Assembly: GCF_029867415.1 (NCBI RefSeq)
Contig: NW_026705454.1
Span: 124,001-188,000 of the forward strand
Source of the DNA: Vicia villosa
Lineage: Eukaryota > Streptophyta > Magnoliopsida > Fabales > Fabaceae
Length of the DNA: 64,000 nucleotides
Reading direction: 5' to 3'
Part shown: positions 23,373-35,217 of the stretch, in pieces
Position numbering within the stretch: the first letter of the stretch is position 1
How the letters are laid out: every line of letters begins with the position of its first letter
Made by a program: the position numbers and the translations under genes
Notes under the pieces: generated by a model
What the model was told of the DNA's origin: nothing
Database searches by the model: none
The model's input: only the letters and a program-made list of their open reading frames with translations

Positions 23373-23836
23373 GAGTCAGGTTTTGACTTGTGTGTGTGGA
23401 TTCTCTAATTTTGCAGGGATTTCATTGCTTGTTTTGAATGAAATAGTTTGGGAAAATGTAGAAACTAGAATTTGTGTGTATGAAATTGACACTCCATAAA
23501 ATTATGTGTTGTGCATGTGAAAAATGTTTGTGACAAATTTTGGTAGCATGTGAAAAATGCTAAATATGTTTTTGAGGTTTTACAGTCTGGTGCGGCCTTG
23601 TCCCTTATAGACAAATAAAGCAGATGTTGCAATTAATTATGAAGAAGTTGTTGAAGGGTTATAAAGGATTTGCTTAACCTTGATAACTCTTTGACGTTGC
23701 TATCGTTAATGTAAAACAAATTGTCTATGCCGCTCTTGTGTTGTGGTATTTTTCCACGTTATGTTTTTGTGTTGTGGTTGTGTTCCTCTATTTTCTCCAT
23801 GCTTAGTTTATTTTTCCCAACAACAGATATCAGAGC
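23373..23836 (+). repeat. Remnant of a plus-strand copia LTR followed by a primer-site-like sequence
   Basis: Ends ...tttttcccaaca and is followed by agatatcagagc (23825-23836), close to the copia tRNA-Met primer site TGGTATCAGAGC. The LTR start is not clear because Sirevirus E3 borders it at 23372. The gag-like fragment at 35218-35300 could be its continuation beyond the minus-strand copia. I cannot pair it with a 3' LTR. Confidence 0.45.
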
Positions 23837-23969
23837 TTTTGGTTCAATTTGGGGGTGGTTGCAACTTTGTCTGATCTTCCACATCAAAAAAGAAGGGTAG
23901 TATTGCAAAAGATGTTGGAACAAGCACAAAGCTTGGAGGTGAATCAGTGTAGAAAATAGAGAATTTGAG

Positions 23970-24158
23970 AAGATGAGCTGGGAATTGATTTCCACAAAAC
24001 AAGCACAACTCTCGAGAAATCGATTTCCCCAAACTGGGAATTGATTTCCTCTTCACAATTTTTTTCCAGACTTCCAAAAGTGCTTTTCCCATAAGCTGCT
24101 TTCCACGAAACATCTCAAAAGCTTCAACAATGCATTTGAATTATCAAGGACTTCAATA
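23970..24158 (-). repeat. LTR-like direct repeat, 3' copy
   Basis: Shares with 34990-35178 the strings cttccaaaagtgcttt, gcatttgaattatcaagg and the cgatttcccc motif. On the minus strand it starts TGTATTGAAGTCC directly after the RNase H stop. It differs from the right copy by several indels, so it is old. Confidence 0.6.
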
Positions 24159-24165
24159 CACCACC

Positions 24166-25127
24166 TTAATTCAAATGCTCCAAGTTCTTCATACCTAAAC
24201 TTGTTACTAGATTCTTGAACACCACGTTTGTTACACCTTTTGTTAACAAATTCACAACTTGTTCTTCGCTTTGACAGTATCCTAATCGCAACTGGCCTGC
24301 ATACACCAGATCCCTCAAGTAGTGAAACCTCATCTCAATATGCTTACTTCTCCCATGCGCTATGGGATTCTTAGCAAGACTAATAGCTGAAATGTTATCA
24401 ACCAAGAGTTTGGCAACTTCTTCCACCTTGCTGCCCAACTTTTCCAACAGATTCACGAGCCACACAACCTGGCAAGCACACAAAGACGTCGCGATATACT
24501 CGGTCTCACAAGAGAAAGTGCCATCACAGGTTCCTTTTTAGAACACCAAGAGATTGGAGCTCCTCCGAACATAAATACATCACTAGACGTAGACTTTCTA
24601 TCATCCTTATCTCTGCACCAATTGGAATCTGTGTAATCGAGCAATTCGCACTTTATGCCTGTGTCAGTTGCGGGAAAAATAATTCCGCAACTAAGAGTAC
24701 CTTTGACGTATCGTAGGATTATCTTAACTGCCACCAAGTGAGACACCTCCGGTCTCTCCATAAATCTACTCGCAATACTGACATTAAATGCTAAATATGG
24801 CCGCGTATTGCATAGATAACATAATGATCCAATAAATCCCCTATATTGCGTTGGATCCACATCCTGCTCATCATCACTTTTGGATAGCAACAACCTTGCT
24901 TCAGCTGGTGTATTGGCAGGAATGCAATGCTCCATATCACACCTCTTGAATATCTCAAGTGCATACTTTCTTTTATGCATAAGTATTCCCAATTTTGACT
25001 TGTGGAACTCTATGCCAAAAAAGTAAGTCATGATACCAATGTCACTCATTTCAAACTCCTCCATAAGCTCACACTTGAACTTAGAAATTCTTAACTCATT
25101 GCTGCCCGTGATTAAAATTTTCCACAT
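24166..25127 (-). pseudogene. Copia RT C-terminus and RNase H
   Basis: From 25127 downward: ILITGSNELRISKFKCELMEEFEMSD (the end of RT just after the catalytic box), then KYALEIFKRCDMEHC, then the RNase H domain (CELLDYTDSNW, RKSTSS, SWCSKKEPVMALS). A shift near 24460 moves the reading to another frame that continues LLVDNISAISLAKNPIAHGRSKHIEMRFHYLRD to the stop at 24166. Multiple defects make it a pseudogene. Confidence 0.88.
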
Positions 25128-25132
25128 ATAAG
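25128..25132. other. Left target-site duplication ATAAG of the Athila-like element
   Basis: ataag, identical to 32382-32386, directly outside the two LTR ends. Confidence 0.93.
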
Positions 25133-26572
25133 TGATCGGAAAATAGCAAGTGTACTACTTTTGTTACCGATGTAGTTATTAAAATGGAGTTGAATCCAAG
25201 TATCGATCACAAGGACTGCGGATAAAATATAAGCCAGGACTAAATTTCAATTGAACAAAAAGCTATGATTGGTTTTTGTTTTACTTGATAAAACTACTAA
25301 CTGTTTATAATTAAAAACGATAAGTAAATGATGATTTGGTTCACAAATGAGAAGGCATGCTAAGGTTGATGTATAAATCTTATGTAACTCCTTGAGAACA
25401 CCGTTGTTCAAGAAAAGATGTGACTATAATTGAGTATCAATTCTATAAAATAGTTTTCCCTAATTCCTTAGTGAAAAACTTATTAACACTTAAAAGTCAA
25501 TTTCAATTCCTCAATAATTGATTTTAGTATTAAGGCATTACGCATTGTAATCTAGAATAAATGATCACTATGGTGAAATCCTTATTCCTAAGTGATTTAC
25601 CGGTAATGTTGTGATTCAAAACGCATTAGAGTGGTGTGTCACGCCTAACCCTAATCATAGATCAACAAAATATTTTCCAATATGATGAAGCATGAAAATC
25701 TTTGAATCATAAACTCAAATTATAAAAACATCAAATTCATCACAACGGTTTTAACAAGTCATTACATGAAAAGATTTAGGGACATCACCCTAGCATAAAA
25801 TAGTTTAGCTACTCATAGTGTTTAAGAAAATAACAAGAGTAATTGAAGTCATTACAAGAAATTATCGGTTGATATGATCTCCAGTCGCGAGTGCTCTTGA
25901 AGATCTCTTCCAAAACCCTTGACTCTTGTTTCTCTGAAATTCTCTATGCTCAATGATCCAAGATGCCTTCACACTTCTTCCCGTTAGGTTTTAGTAGTGT
26001 TGGCTCAATTCCTCAGCATCCGAAAGGTCCGAAATACCCTTAATGAGATCCATGCTTTCAAAATTACAAAACTTGAACATCTGCCCGCGCCTAACAACAC
26101 GGTCCGTGTGCAGGAACACGGGTGCCCGTGTTGTTCATCTGGTCAGCTCTCAAAATTTCCTTTCCACGCATCTTTCCACACGGGCCGTGTGTAGGAACAC
26201 GGGTGCCCGTGTGAAACCTCTGTTTTGCTTTCCAAAAACATCTTTCCAGCCATCTTTTGACACGGCCCGTGTGCATGCACACGGGTGCCCGTGTTGACCT
26301 CAACTTTGGCTCTTTTGGCTACTTTCTCCGCTCATGCTCGCCATAAGTCTCTACCTTTCCCGTGCATCAACCTGGCCACACACACACTAACAACCAACGC
26401 ATAAAACGGCACTTGAATAATACTCAAAACACACTAACATGCAACAACATCACACAATCGAAAAACAAGAAACTTACTTCAAAAACATATGACAATGCCA
26501 CTTAGTATTACCAAGATTGCGAATTTCGGTCGGAAAAAGATGCGGAAACTTACTGGAAATGGTGACCGATCA
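25133..26572 (-). repeat. 3' LTR of the Athila-like element (1440 bp)
   Basis: Plus-strand borders are TGATCGG and ...ACCGATCA. Nearly identical to 30942-32381. The purine tract on the element strand, ...GTGTGGGGTTG, abuts it at 26573-26585. Confidence 0.95.
26097..26296. repeat. Three tandem hairpin units in the LTR
   Basis: Units start at about 26097, 26177 and 26260 (spacing 80-83 bp). Each pairs ACACGG.CCGTGT with an ACACGGGTGCCCGTGT palindrome about 6-8 bases later. The copy in the other LTR is at about 31906-32105. Each unit can fold into one or two strong GC-rich stems in otherwise AT-rich DNA. Confidence 0.85.
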
Positions 26573-28127
26573 CAACCCCACACTTATCTCATTGCTTGTC
26601 CTCAAGTGATGTATAGAGGCAAAACAGAGGTCACCAACGAGATTCTTTTCTCCACAACACAACCAGGTTTTTCGCAAGATTCCTTCACTTAGCAATCGAG
26701 TTTTTGATTTCCTTCTTCAAACTATCAACTGCATTCTCACTTTCGAGCACGTTTTCACCTGCAAGCTTTTCACACTCTAACAAAATCTCTCCGGGTTAAA
26801 GTGTCTACACTCGCAGTATCAAGGCATGCATATTACTTTCAACTTTGAATAAATTCTCAAATCACTACACACACAGATTACACACACTTCATGAGGTCTT
26901 AGGGTTGTAACGAGGCTTGGGTTTGGTGGGTAAACAAGAAACGGGATAACAAATGGTTTGGTGCTCGGCATTTATATTGGATTCACTTCTCTACTCAAAC
27001 TGATTTGAATCTTAAAAGTGGGGTTTGGACCTTATTTGGTCTTTCTCAAAAGTAGGCAAAGGTAAAGATTTTTCTTGCTTGAATTTTTAAAACCTCTTCT
27101 TTTTTTTTCACAAGATCCATATTCATCTTTTCTCTTCTTTTTCTTCTTTTTCTTTTGAGAAATCAATCAAAAAATTTTTTTTCTTTGCCCCTTTTTTTTT
27201 TTTTTTTTGTTTACAACCCCACACTTAGATTCTTTAGTGTCCTTCTAATGATTACTATAAATGCCGAGCGATAATATGAATGATGGGAATGCGGGTGGAA
27301 AGAAAAATAACTAACAACAATGAACAAAACACACATTACGGCTCAAAAGAGGAACAAATGATATAATGCATATGGGATGGCTAGAAAGGCTCGGGGTTTA
27401 CAAAAAAAACTTGCCTCAGTGTGCGCTTTCGTAGTGTGCTTGTGTTATGAGAACGTACGCAAAATCAAAGTGAATAGTGCCATACCTGACTGGACTCTCA
27501 TATGGAGTTATGAATTTGGCTCTGACATCTCACCGGGTTGGTTAAGCTTGCATGCTTCAAGGTGCTCTAGGTGTCCTGCAATTTCCTTTCATCTAAAGTC
27601 TACCATACTCCTCTCTTGGTTCAGTGTCGGCTTCTTGCGTCCTACCTTCTTCTCTTTGATTGTGTCAGCTTCCGTAGTGCCTGCAGAGATTAAGTGTGGA
27701 ATGTGTTGTTCAACCACTAACTGTTAGTTCGCTCCCTTCCGACTTGTATCCTTTATCTGGTAACACCATGGCAGCACTACAAACTTGAAATAAACACACT
27801 AACAGAAAGACAAAAGAAAATGGTTCAAATTAAACAAACTAAACTATGAATTCAAAACGGAAAGCAGAGCAATAAAGCAAATAAAATAAGAACCTCCCCC
27901 ACACTTGAACTAAACATTGTCCTCAATGTTTTAGAACCAGCCTTGGAGAGGTTGCTTACAGAGGTATTGCAATCCAACGATCACTTCCTAGCTTCCACTA
28001 GAGATGCTCTCTTTTATTTCCTGAAAATAAAACAAACAAACAGAAAAATTAATTATTAAAACCGTGGGTTGCCTCCCACGAAGCGCTTCGTTTAACGTCG
28101 CATGGCTCGACGGTCCATTACCCTTTA
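26573..28127 (-). other. Non-coding 3' region replacing pol in the Athila-like element
   Basis: About 1.55 kb between the gag-protease stop and the 3' LTR. It contains long purine-rich runs on the element strand (about 27107-27216) and GTGTGGGG-type tracts near 26573, 27214 and 27893. No RT, integrase or env motif can be read on either strand. A plus-strand frame at 27377-27727 resembles nothing I know. Confidence 0.75.
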
Positions 28128-30791
28128 TTATGGAGGGTATTTCCTTTTCCAAACCTTGTTGCCTGCCACTTCCGCAACCGCGAACTCATGAAGATGAAAA
28201 GCCTGGATAACTTTTCTCTTCAATTTGCTTCCCACATTTTTCTCTACTTCTTTAGCTTTCTTAGGACCTTTGACAGCTACATAAGTTGGTTCCATCATAG
28301 AGGCTATGCTAGAAACTTTTTCTTGGAGATTTTTAAGATTTTTGTCTTCTTGTTCACCTTCCGTCATACCAGTTGAGGTTTTCTCATTCACATCTGACCT
28401 ATGTTTCCTGACTCCTAACATCTTCAAGGTTACTTCTTCATCAAATGATTTCAGCGTTAGCGTCCCTTTATCAATGTCAAAATTACAGCGGCCTGTTGAC
28501 AAAAAGGGTCTCCCAAGAAGGATAGGAGTTTCTTCATCTTCCGGAATGTCCATGATGTGGAAGTCAACAGGGAACACAAACTTATCAACTTCCACTAGTA
28601 CATCTTCAGCTACTCCGTAGGATTTCTTAACGGTGTGATCGGCGAACCTTAACTGTGTCTTACTTTCACTAATCTTTTCTAATTCAAGCTTTTTGAAAAT
28701 GGATAAAGGCATTAAACTCACACTAGAACCAGAATCGAGGAGTACCTTTTTAAATGCTATATTCTTGATAGTGCATGGTATCGCCACCGCCCCAGGGTCT
28801 TTCCTCTTAATTGGGATCTTTCTTGCTGAAGAGACTATTCCACACTTCTCGATTACAATTTTTGGTTCTCCTCCTAGTGATCTCTTTTTCGCCAACACCT
28901 CCTTCATAAATTTCTTATACAAAGGCATGTGTTCAAGTGCTTCAAAAAAAAGTAGATTCACCTCTAACCTTTTGAACAATTTGGTGAACTTCTTAAAGTC
29001 TTTCTCTTTTGAATTCTTCTTTGTTACTCTTGAAGGGAAGGGTAGTTTAATTACCGGTTCAGCATCTTTTTTAATTTTTTCTTCAGCTGGTTTAACCGGT
29101 GGTATCACCACTTCTGGCTCTCTTGGGTTCTCTCTTATTTCCAAATCTACCTCTATCACCATAGGGTCATCTATCTCTTCTTTTTCTTTTTCCGATTCTA
29201 ACACCTTTTTACTCCTTGTTGTAACAGCATTGATCTTCTCTAGATTTTTCTGATCTTTCACAGTTTCGTTCGGAAAGTTTCCTTGTGCCTGTAGAGTGAG
29301 ATGTTGTGCTATTTGACCCATTTGAACTTCAAGATTTTTAATTGAAGCCGTGGTGTTCCTGAGGTTGGCTCTTGTCTCTTCTTGAAACTGAGAGTTTTGG
29401 GTTGCCACTTTTTCAAGAGCGATCTCCCAATCTTCTTTCTTTGGTATCTGTTGTTGAAATTGTTGAGGATGATGTTGGAATTGTTGTTGATATGGAGGTT
29501 GTTGGTATGGTTGTTGTTGCGGACGATATTGTAGCCCCTGTGGTTGGTATTGTTGAGTCTGAGGTTGATATGGTTGTTGTCCTTGAACCGGCTTCTGGAT
29601 GTTTCCTTGCTGGTCTTTCCATGAAAAGTTCGGATGATTTTTCCACCCCGGATTATATGTGTTGGCATAAGGATTATTCTGCCTCAACATATGAATCTGC
29701 TCAACCTGTTCTTGAGTTGCCACACAATGCATAGCAAAGTGCGGTCCACCACATATTTCACAAAGAACCGCTTTAACTGGTTCCACCTGTGCCACTGTCT
29801 GAGTTCCAATATTCATCTTTTTTAACCTTCTCTCTACCTCTGCAGCAATCTAATCCTCCATCTTAACAACCTGCTCTGGTAACTTCAAATCAATTTTTCC
29901 CTCCGGTTGGCTCATGGTTCGATCATACAACTCAAGATGCTCATTAGCAGCAATTGCCTCTATGATCCTTTTCATAACTGTGGCTGTAGCAAAATTTGTT
30001 GAACCACCAGCAGCGGTATCAATAAGCTGCTTTGTCTTAAGTCGCAACCCATTCACGAAATTCTGCATTTGCTCGGTAGCGTCCATGTTATGAGTAGGAC
30101 ATGCAGTCAAACACCTTTTGAACCTCTTGTATGCATCCCCCAATGATTCCCCCTCTTTTTGTTTGAAATTTACAATGTCGTATCTTTTTCGGATGAACAC
30201 CGACGCAGGAAAATATTCATTGAGGAATGCCGTTTCCATCTCTTGCCATGTCGTGATACTTGCAGCCGGAAGTGAGTAAAACCACTCCTCTGCGTCATCA
30301 GTAAGTGTAAACGGAAACATAACAAGTCTCTTGGCCTCCTCTGAATGACCTTCGATCTTCAACGAAGTTGTCGTAGTGAGAAATCTCTGAAGATGCTTAT
30401 TTGCATCCTCGTTTATTCTTCCGGAGAACGGCTTGCTCTCTAGCTGGCGAATGGTGGATGGATGCAATTGAAAATGTGCCACATTCACGGGTTGATTAAC
30501 AATAGTCATCCGGTTGGGGTGAGCATTTGCCCCTCCATAGTCCCCTAACAATCTCTCCGCAGGAGGTTGATTTCCAGCCATGTTAACTGGTTCCTGAACT
30601 ACCTCCCTGTCAAAGTCAGAGTCGCTGTGCTCCGAATGCACAGACACTTCGTCGTCGCTTTCCTGATGTGGAACACTGAGACTTGCACTTGGTGCTGCCA
30701 GTCTTTCAATTCTTGCCTTGCGGCGTCTCTCGTGCAGAGCTCTTTCTGGTTCTGTGTCAAAGGAAAATTTAGCTGAGGTCTGACCTCGCAT
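28128..30791 (-). CDS. Athila-like gag-protease with one in-frame UAG
   Basis: A single frame of 888 codons with one UAG at 29850-29852. Part one (313 residues): a retrotransposon gag domain with FPFTLTDDAEEWFYSLPAASITTW and NEYFP at about residues 150-195. Part two: a knuckle CEICGGPHFAMHC, a Gln/Pro/Tyr-rich stretch, then retropepsin with LLDSGSSVSLMP and ILLGRPFL, ending at 28128. The frame does not shift across the UAG. The simplest reading is a C-to-T change of a CAG codon; programmed readthrough is possible but nothing proves it. Gag forms the particle and protease matures it. There is no downstream pol. Confidence 0.88.
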
Positions 30792-30917
30792 AAACAGTTA
30801 GACAACAGTTAGAACAGATACAACTCCAATGAAATTAAAATAACGGATAAAAATAAAATTTTGGTCGCAGAGCAACAAAATTTCAGTTGACTTAAAGTTC
30901 GGCTTATAGTTTGGCAG
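30792..30917 (-). other. Leader of the Athila-like element
   Basis: A 126 bp untranslated segment between primer site and gag start. Confidence 0.7.
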
Positions 30918-30935
30918 TCCCCGGCAACGGCGCCA
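30918..30935 (-). other. Primer binding site, tRNA-Asp type
   Basis: On the minus strand TGGCGCCGTTGCCGGGGA, complementary to the 3' end of plant tRNA-Asp and the usual site in Athila elements. It lies six bases inside the LTR border at 30942. Confidence 0.88.
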
Positions 30936-30941
30936 AAAACT

Positions 30942-32381
30942 TGATCGAAAAATAGCAAGTGTACTACTTTTGTTACCGATGTAGTTATTAAAATGGAGTT
31001 GAATCCAAGTATCGATCACAAGGACTGCGGATAAAATATAAGCCAGGACTAAATTTCAATTGAACAAAAAGCTATGATTGGTTTTTGTTTTACTTGATAA
31101 AACTACTAACTGTTTATAATTAAAAACGATAAGTAAATGATGATTTGGTTCACAAATGAGAAGGCATGCTAAGGTTGATGTATAAATCTTATGTAACTCC
31201 TTGAGAACACCGTTGTTCAAGAAAAGATGTGACTATAATTGAGTATCAATTCTATAAAATAGTTTTCCCTAATTCCTTAGTGAAAAACTTATTAACACTT
31301 AAAAGTCAATTTCAATTCCTCAATAATTGATTTTAGTATTAAGGCATTACGCATTGTAATCTAGAATAAATGATCACTATGGTGAAATCCTTATTCCTAA
31401 GTGATTTACCGGTAATGTTGTGATTCAAAACGCATTAGAGTGGTGTGTCACGCCTAACCCTAATCATAGATCAACAAAATATTTTCCAATATGATGAAGC
31501 ATGAAAATCTTTGAATCATAAACTCAAATTATAAAAACATCAAATTCATCACAACGGTTTTAACAAGTCATTACATGAAAAGATTTAGGGACATCACCCT
31601 AGCATAAAATAGTTTAGCTACTCATAGTGTTTAAGAAAATAACAAGAGTAATTGAAGTCATTACAAGAAATTATCGGTTGATATGATCTCCAGTCGCGAG
31701 TGCTCTTGAAGATCTCTTCCAAAACCCTTGACTCTTGTTTCTCTGAAATTCTCTATGCTCAATGATCCAAGATGCCTTCACACTTCTTCCCGTTAGGTTT
31801 TAGTAGTGTTGGCTCAATTCCTCAGCATCCGAAAGGTCCGAAATACCCTTAATGAGATCCATGCTTTCAAAATTACAAAACTTGAACATCTGCCCGCGCC
31901 TAACAACACGGTCCGTGTGCAGGAACACGGGTGCCCGTGTTGTTCATCTGGTCAGCTCTCAAAATTTCCTTTCCACGCATCTTTCCACACGGGCCGTGTG
32001 TAGGAACACGGGTGCCCGTGTGAAACCTCTGTTTTGCTTTCCAAAAACATCTTTCCAGCCATCTTTTGACACGGCCCGTGTGCATGCACACGGGTGCCCG
32101 TGTTGACCTCAACTTTGGCTCTTTTGGCTACTTTCTCCGCTCATGCTCGCCATAAGTCTCTACCTTTCCCGTGCATCAACCTGGCCACACACACACTAAC
32201 AACCAACGCATTAAACGGCACTTGAATAATACTCAAAACACACTAACATGCAACAACATCACACAATCGAAAAACAAGAAACTTACTTCAAAAACATATG
32301 ACAATGCCACTTAGTATTACCAAGATTGCGAATTTCGGTCGGAAAAAGATGCGGAAACTTACTGGAAATGGTGACCGATCA
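30942..32381 (-). repeat. 5' LTR of the Athila-like element (1440 bp)
   Basis: Pair of 25133-26572, with the same three hairpin units at about 31906-32105. Confidence 0.95.
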
Positions 32382-32386
32382 ATAAG
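32382..32386. other. Right target-site duplication ATAAG
   Basis: Identical to 25128-25132. Confidence 0.93.
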
Positions 32387-34869
32387 CAAAGTATTATCAC
32401 ATCTTTGCTCGCATCCGTCTTCACATAGACACCATGCTCCGAAACACATTTCTTGAAGGCAACATCGACTAGGAAACCATCTATGCATTTGTTCAAAGCT
32501 CTTGGAGCTTGTTTCAAACTATAGAGTGCTTTCTTCAACTTGTAGACCCTTCCCTCTTGATTTGTCACAACAAAATCAGGAGGCTATTCTACATAAACTT
32601 CCTCCTCAAATGGACCTTTCAAAAACGCAGATTTCACATCCATTTGATACATCGACCAATTGTTGTTATTCGCAATGAAAACAACTAGCCTATTGGTTTC
32701 CAGCCTAGCAACCAGTGCAAACATCTCATCGGAGTTTATACCTTCTCTTTTCAAAAATCCCTTCGCAACAAGTCAACCCTTATGCTTGAAAATTTTTCCT
32801 TTTGGACTTTCTTTCACTTTATAAACCCATCTCACACCGATTTCCTTCTTTCGTTCTAGTAAATCAACCAGCTCCCAAGTACTATTCTTCTCGATCGATT
32901 CCAGATCCTTTCATCACACACAACCACTTTGGATCACTTAATGCCTCCTCCGTGCTAACGGGCTTGGATTCGGCCATAAGCGCAAAGTGAATGAGATCAC
33001 CATCATTGTTAATCTCATTATCCCGGAATACTTCGCAATCTCGAAGCCTCTGAGGCAAACCTCTTCTCCTAGATAGTCGTCTACTAGGTTCACTGTTTTC
33101 GACTTCGACTGGCTGCTGATCATAATTTTCAGAATGCTAATTTTCTATATTTTCTTTAGGAAATCGATTTCTAGCAGGAGAGAAATTGATTTCCACTTTT
33201 GTAGACTCAATTCAAGCAGCTTCATTATGCAAAAATTGTGAATGAAATCGATTACCCTCATCCAGGAAATCAATTTCCCCAACTGTCATGGCCATTTCTG
33301 TCAAACAGCTTACCTCATCCACCACTACATCACGGCTGATTACAATCTTCTTGCTCTTCACATCAAACAACTCGTAACCTTCGGTAAGATGGTAACCAAC
33401 AAGCAACATCAACTCTCCTTTGTCATCCAACTTCTTTCGAAGCTGTCTCGGAATATGTCGAAATGCAATCGAACCGAAAACTTTCAAATGACTTAAACTT
33501 GGTTTAAATCCACTCCATACCTCTTATGGAGTCACTTCGTCCAACTTCTTTGTAGGGCACCTATTCAACAAATAGGTGGCTTTAGAAATGGCTTCACCCT
33601 GCAATTCCTTCGACAAGCTTTTACCCTTCAACATACTACGAACCATATTCATTATCGAATGATTTTCCCTCTCGGCAACACCATTTTGCTGAGGCTTATA
33701 AGGTGGAACAACCTCATGCACTATACCCTCCTTATCACAATATTTCCCAAACTCATTCGAGGTATACTCACCTCCACCACTCGTTTTGAGAATTTTGATT
33801 TTGTGACCACTTTGCCGCTCAACCATGGGATTGGACTTCTTAAACACATCAAATACCTCATCCTTCCTCTTGATTAGGTATGTCCATAGTTTCCTAATGA
33901 AATCTTCGATAAATGTGACAAAATATCTATTGCCACCATACGAGTCGACTTGCATTTGACCACAAACGTCGGAATACACCACCTCAAGATGAAATTTGGT
34001 CCTATGACCTTAATCTTTGTTGAAGCTACCATTATGTTGCTTTCCTTGCACACACTCTTCACACATCTCAGCTGGAACATTGATTCTTGGCAACCTGGTT
34101 ACCATGCCGTTCCTATGTAAGGTGTCAAGGTCTCGAAAATTGAGATGTCTTAAACGGTAGTTCCACAAACACTCTTCTCAAATTTCCGATGTAGCAAGGA
34201 ACATATGCTTAATCACTTTCAACTCTATCATGAAAGTCCTATTGGCAGCCATATGAGCTTTAAGGACTAAAACCCCGTTTTGGTCCAAAACGCGCAACAT
34301 CTTGTTTTCCATGCAAATCATGTAATCCTTATCAAGCAATTGGCTAATAATCAAGAGATTACATTTAATTCCAAGAATTTTTAGCACATCTTTGATCAAG
34401 GAATGACCAGCATCCCTTCTCATGATCAAAACATCACCGACTCTGTCGGCCGCTAAAGTGGAATTATCCATGAATTTTACTTTATTCTTTGTGGCTTGAG
34501 TGATTTTGACAAACCAATCCTTTCTACAATCATGTGTGTTGAACAACTAGAATCCAATTACCACTCATCATTGCCTTGGACTTCATATCGAACCATTACC
34601 ATAACATTTTACTCCAAACACGTCTCTGCAGCACTTTTCAAACTACTGCAGTTGCTTCCCTACAACTTGCAACTGCTACTGCTGCTGTCCAGGAACTCAC
34701 TACTTCCATAATTCTCATCCATGATCATCACAAGAAATGTGTTATCATCATCCACTTCTTGTTGAGCAACCTTAGCCTCATTGATTTGACTTTCCCTCTG
34801 TTTCGCGTTACAATCTCTTGCAAAATGGCTGTATCTATGGCAAGCGGAACATTTCACGTTACTCTTCAC
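32387..34869 (-). pseudogene. Copia gag zinc knuckle, protease, integrase and RT N-terminus
   Basis: Read downward. The CCHC knuckle is CSACHRYSHFARDC (near 34850). A damaged protease site follows (LDSSCSTHM, where the usual triad is D-S-G; near 34560), with a stop and a shift nearby. The GAG-pre-integrase region follows (34546-34178). The integrase core (33982-33524) has YSDVCG and GVAEREN, but the second acid motif reads LKTSGGGEY, where the family has Asp. Then FGSIAFRHIP..., a Ser/Glu hinge with several in-frame breaks, and RT up to KKALYSLKQAPRALNKCIDGFL. The frame ends at the Athila-like insertion. The lost acids and breaks show decay before or after insertion. Confidence 0.87.
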
Positions 34870-34989
34870 AATGCTACATGATGGGTATTAATAGGATACT
34901 AATCAATATAGACTGGAACCAAAACATGCGCAAAAATAACTAAAAAGCAAAAAAAAATTGCAAAGGAAATCGATTTCCCTAAACTGAGA

Positions 34990-35178
34990 ATCGATTTCCC
35001 TAAATGGAAAAATAAAAATAAAACAACTCTCAAGCCATTGATTTCCCCAAACTGGGAATCAATTTCCTCTTCACAATTTTGTTTTCCCAGACTTCCAAAA
35101 GTGCTTTTTCCATAAGTTGTTTTCCACGAAATGATCTCAAAAGCTTTCACAATGCATTTGAATTATCAAGGACTTAAA
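34990..35178 (-). repeat. LTR-like direct repeat, 5' copy
   Basis: Partner of 23970-24158. Starts TGTTTAAGTCC on the minus strand. Contains two extra copies of the aatcgatttccc motif. Confidence 0.6.
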
Positions 35179-35217
35179 CAAAAGAGTTATTGAGCTGTAG
35201 TCACAAGTTGGGCTAGA

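Larger units (their letters stand above)
25133..32381 (-). mobile_element. Athila-like Ty3-gypsy element encoding gag-protease only
   Basis: 7249 bp between perfect ATAAG duplications. The two LTRs are each exactly 1440 bp and appear to differ at only about two positions (near 25139/30948 and 26402/32212), so insertion was recent. The primer site is tRNA-Asp type. The only coding region is gag-protease (30791-28128); RT, RNase H and integrase are absent and replaced by about 1.55 kb of non-coding sequence. It must rely on enzymes from a full-length relative. Confidence 0.93.
23970..35178 (-). mobile_element. Degenerate minus-strand Ty1/copia element split by the Athila-like insertion
   Basis: Coding parts run downward from 34869 to 32387 (zinc knuckle, protease, integrase, RT start) and resume from 25127 to 24166 (RT end, RNase H). 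The 7.25 kb in between is the element at 25133-32381 plus its target duplication. Direct repeats (23970-24158 and about 34990-35178), LTR-like in position, flank the coding part. The gag N-terminus and a primer site are missing between the right repeat and the zinc knuckle, so this copy is rearranged. Confidence 0.8.

Noticed and set aside
26043..26303. Overlapping frames rich in RVQEHGCPC-type repeats, both strands
   Set aside because: Produced by the palindromic hairpin units in the LTR.
27377..27727. 116-residue plus-strand frame in the Athila-like element
   Set aside because: No recognisable domain, lies antisense in a non-coding 3' region; not enough to call a gene.
28693..29253. 186-residue plus-strand frame
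   Set aside because: Antisense shadow of the gag-protease frame, which has clear protease and knuckle motifs on the minus strand.
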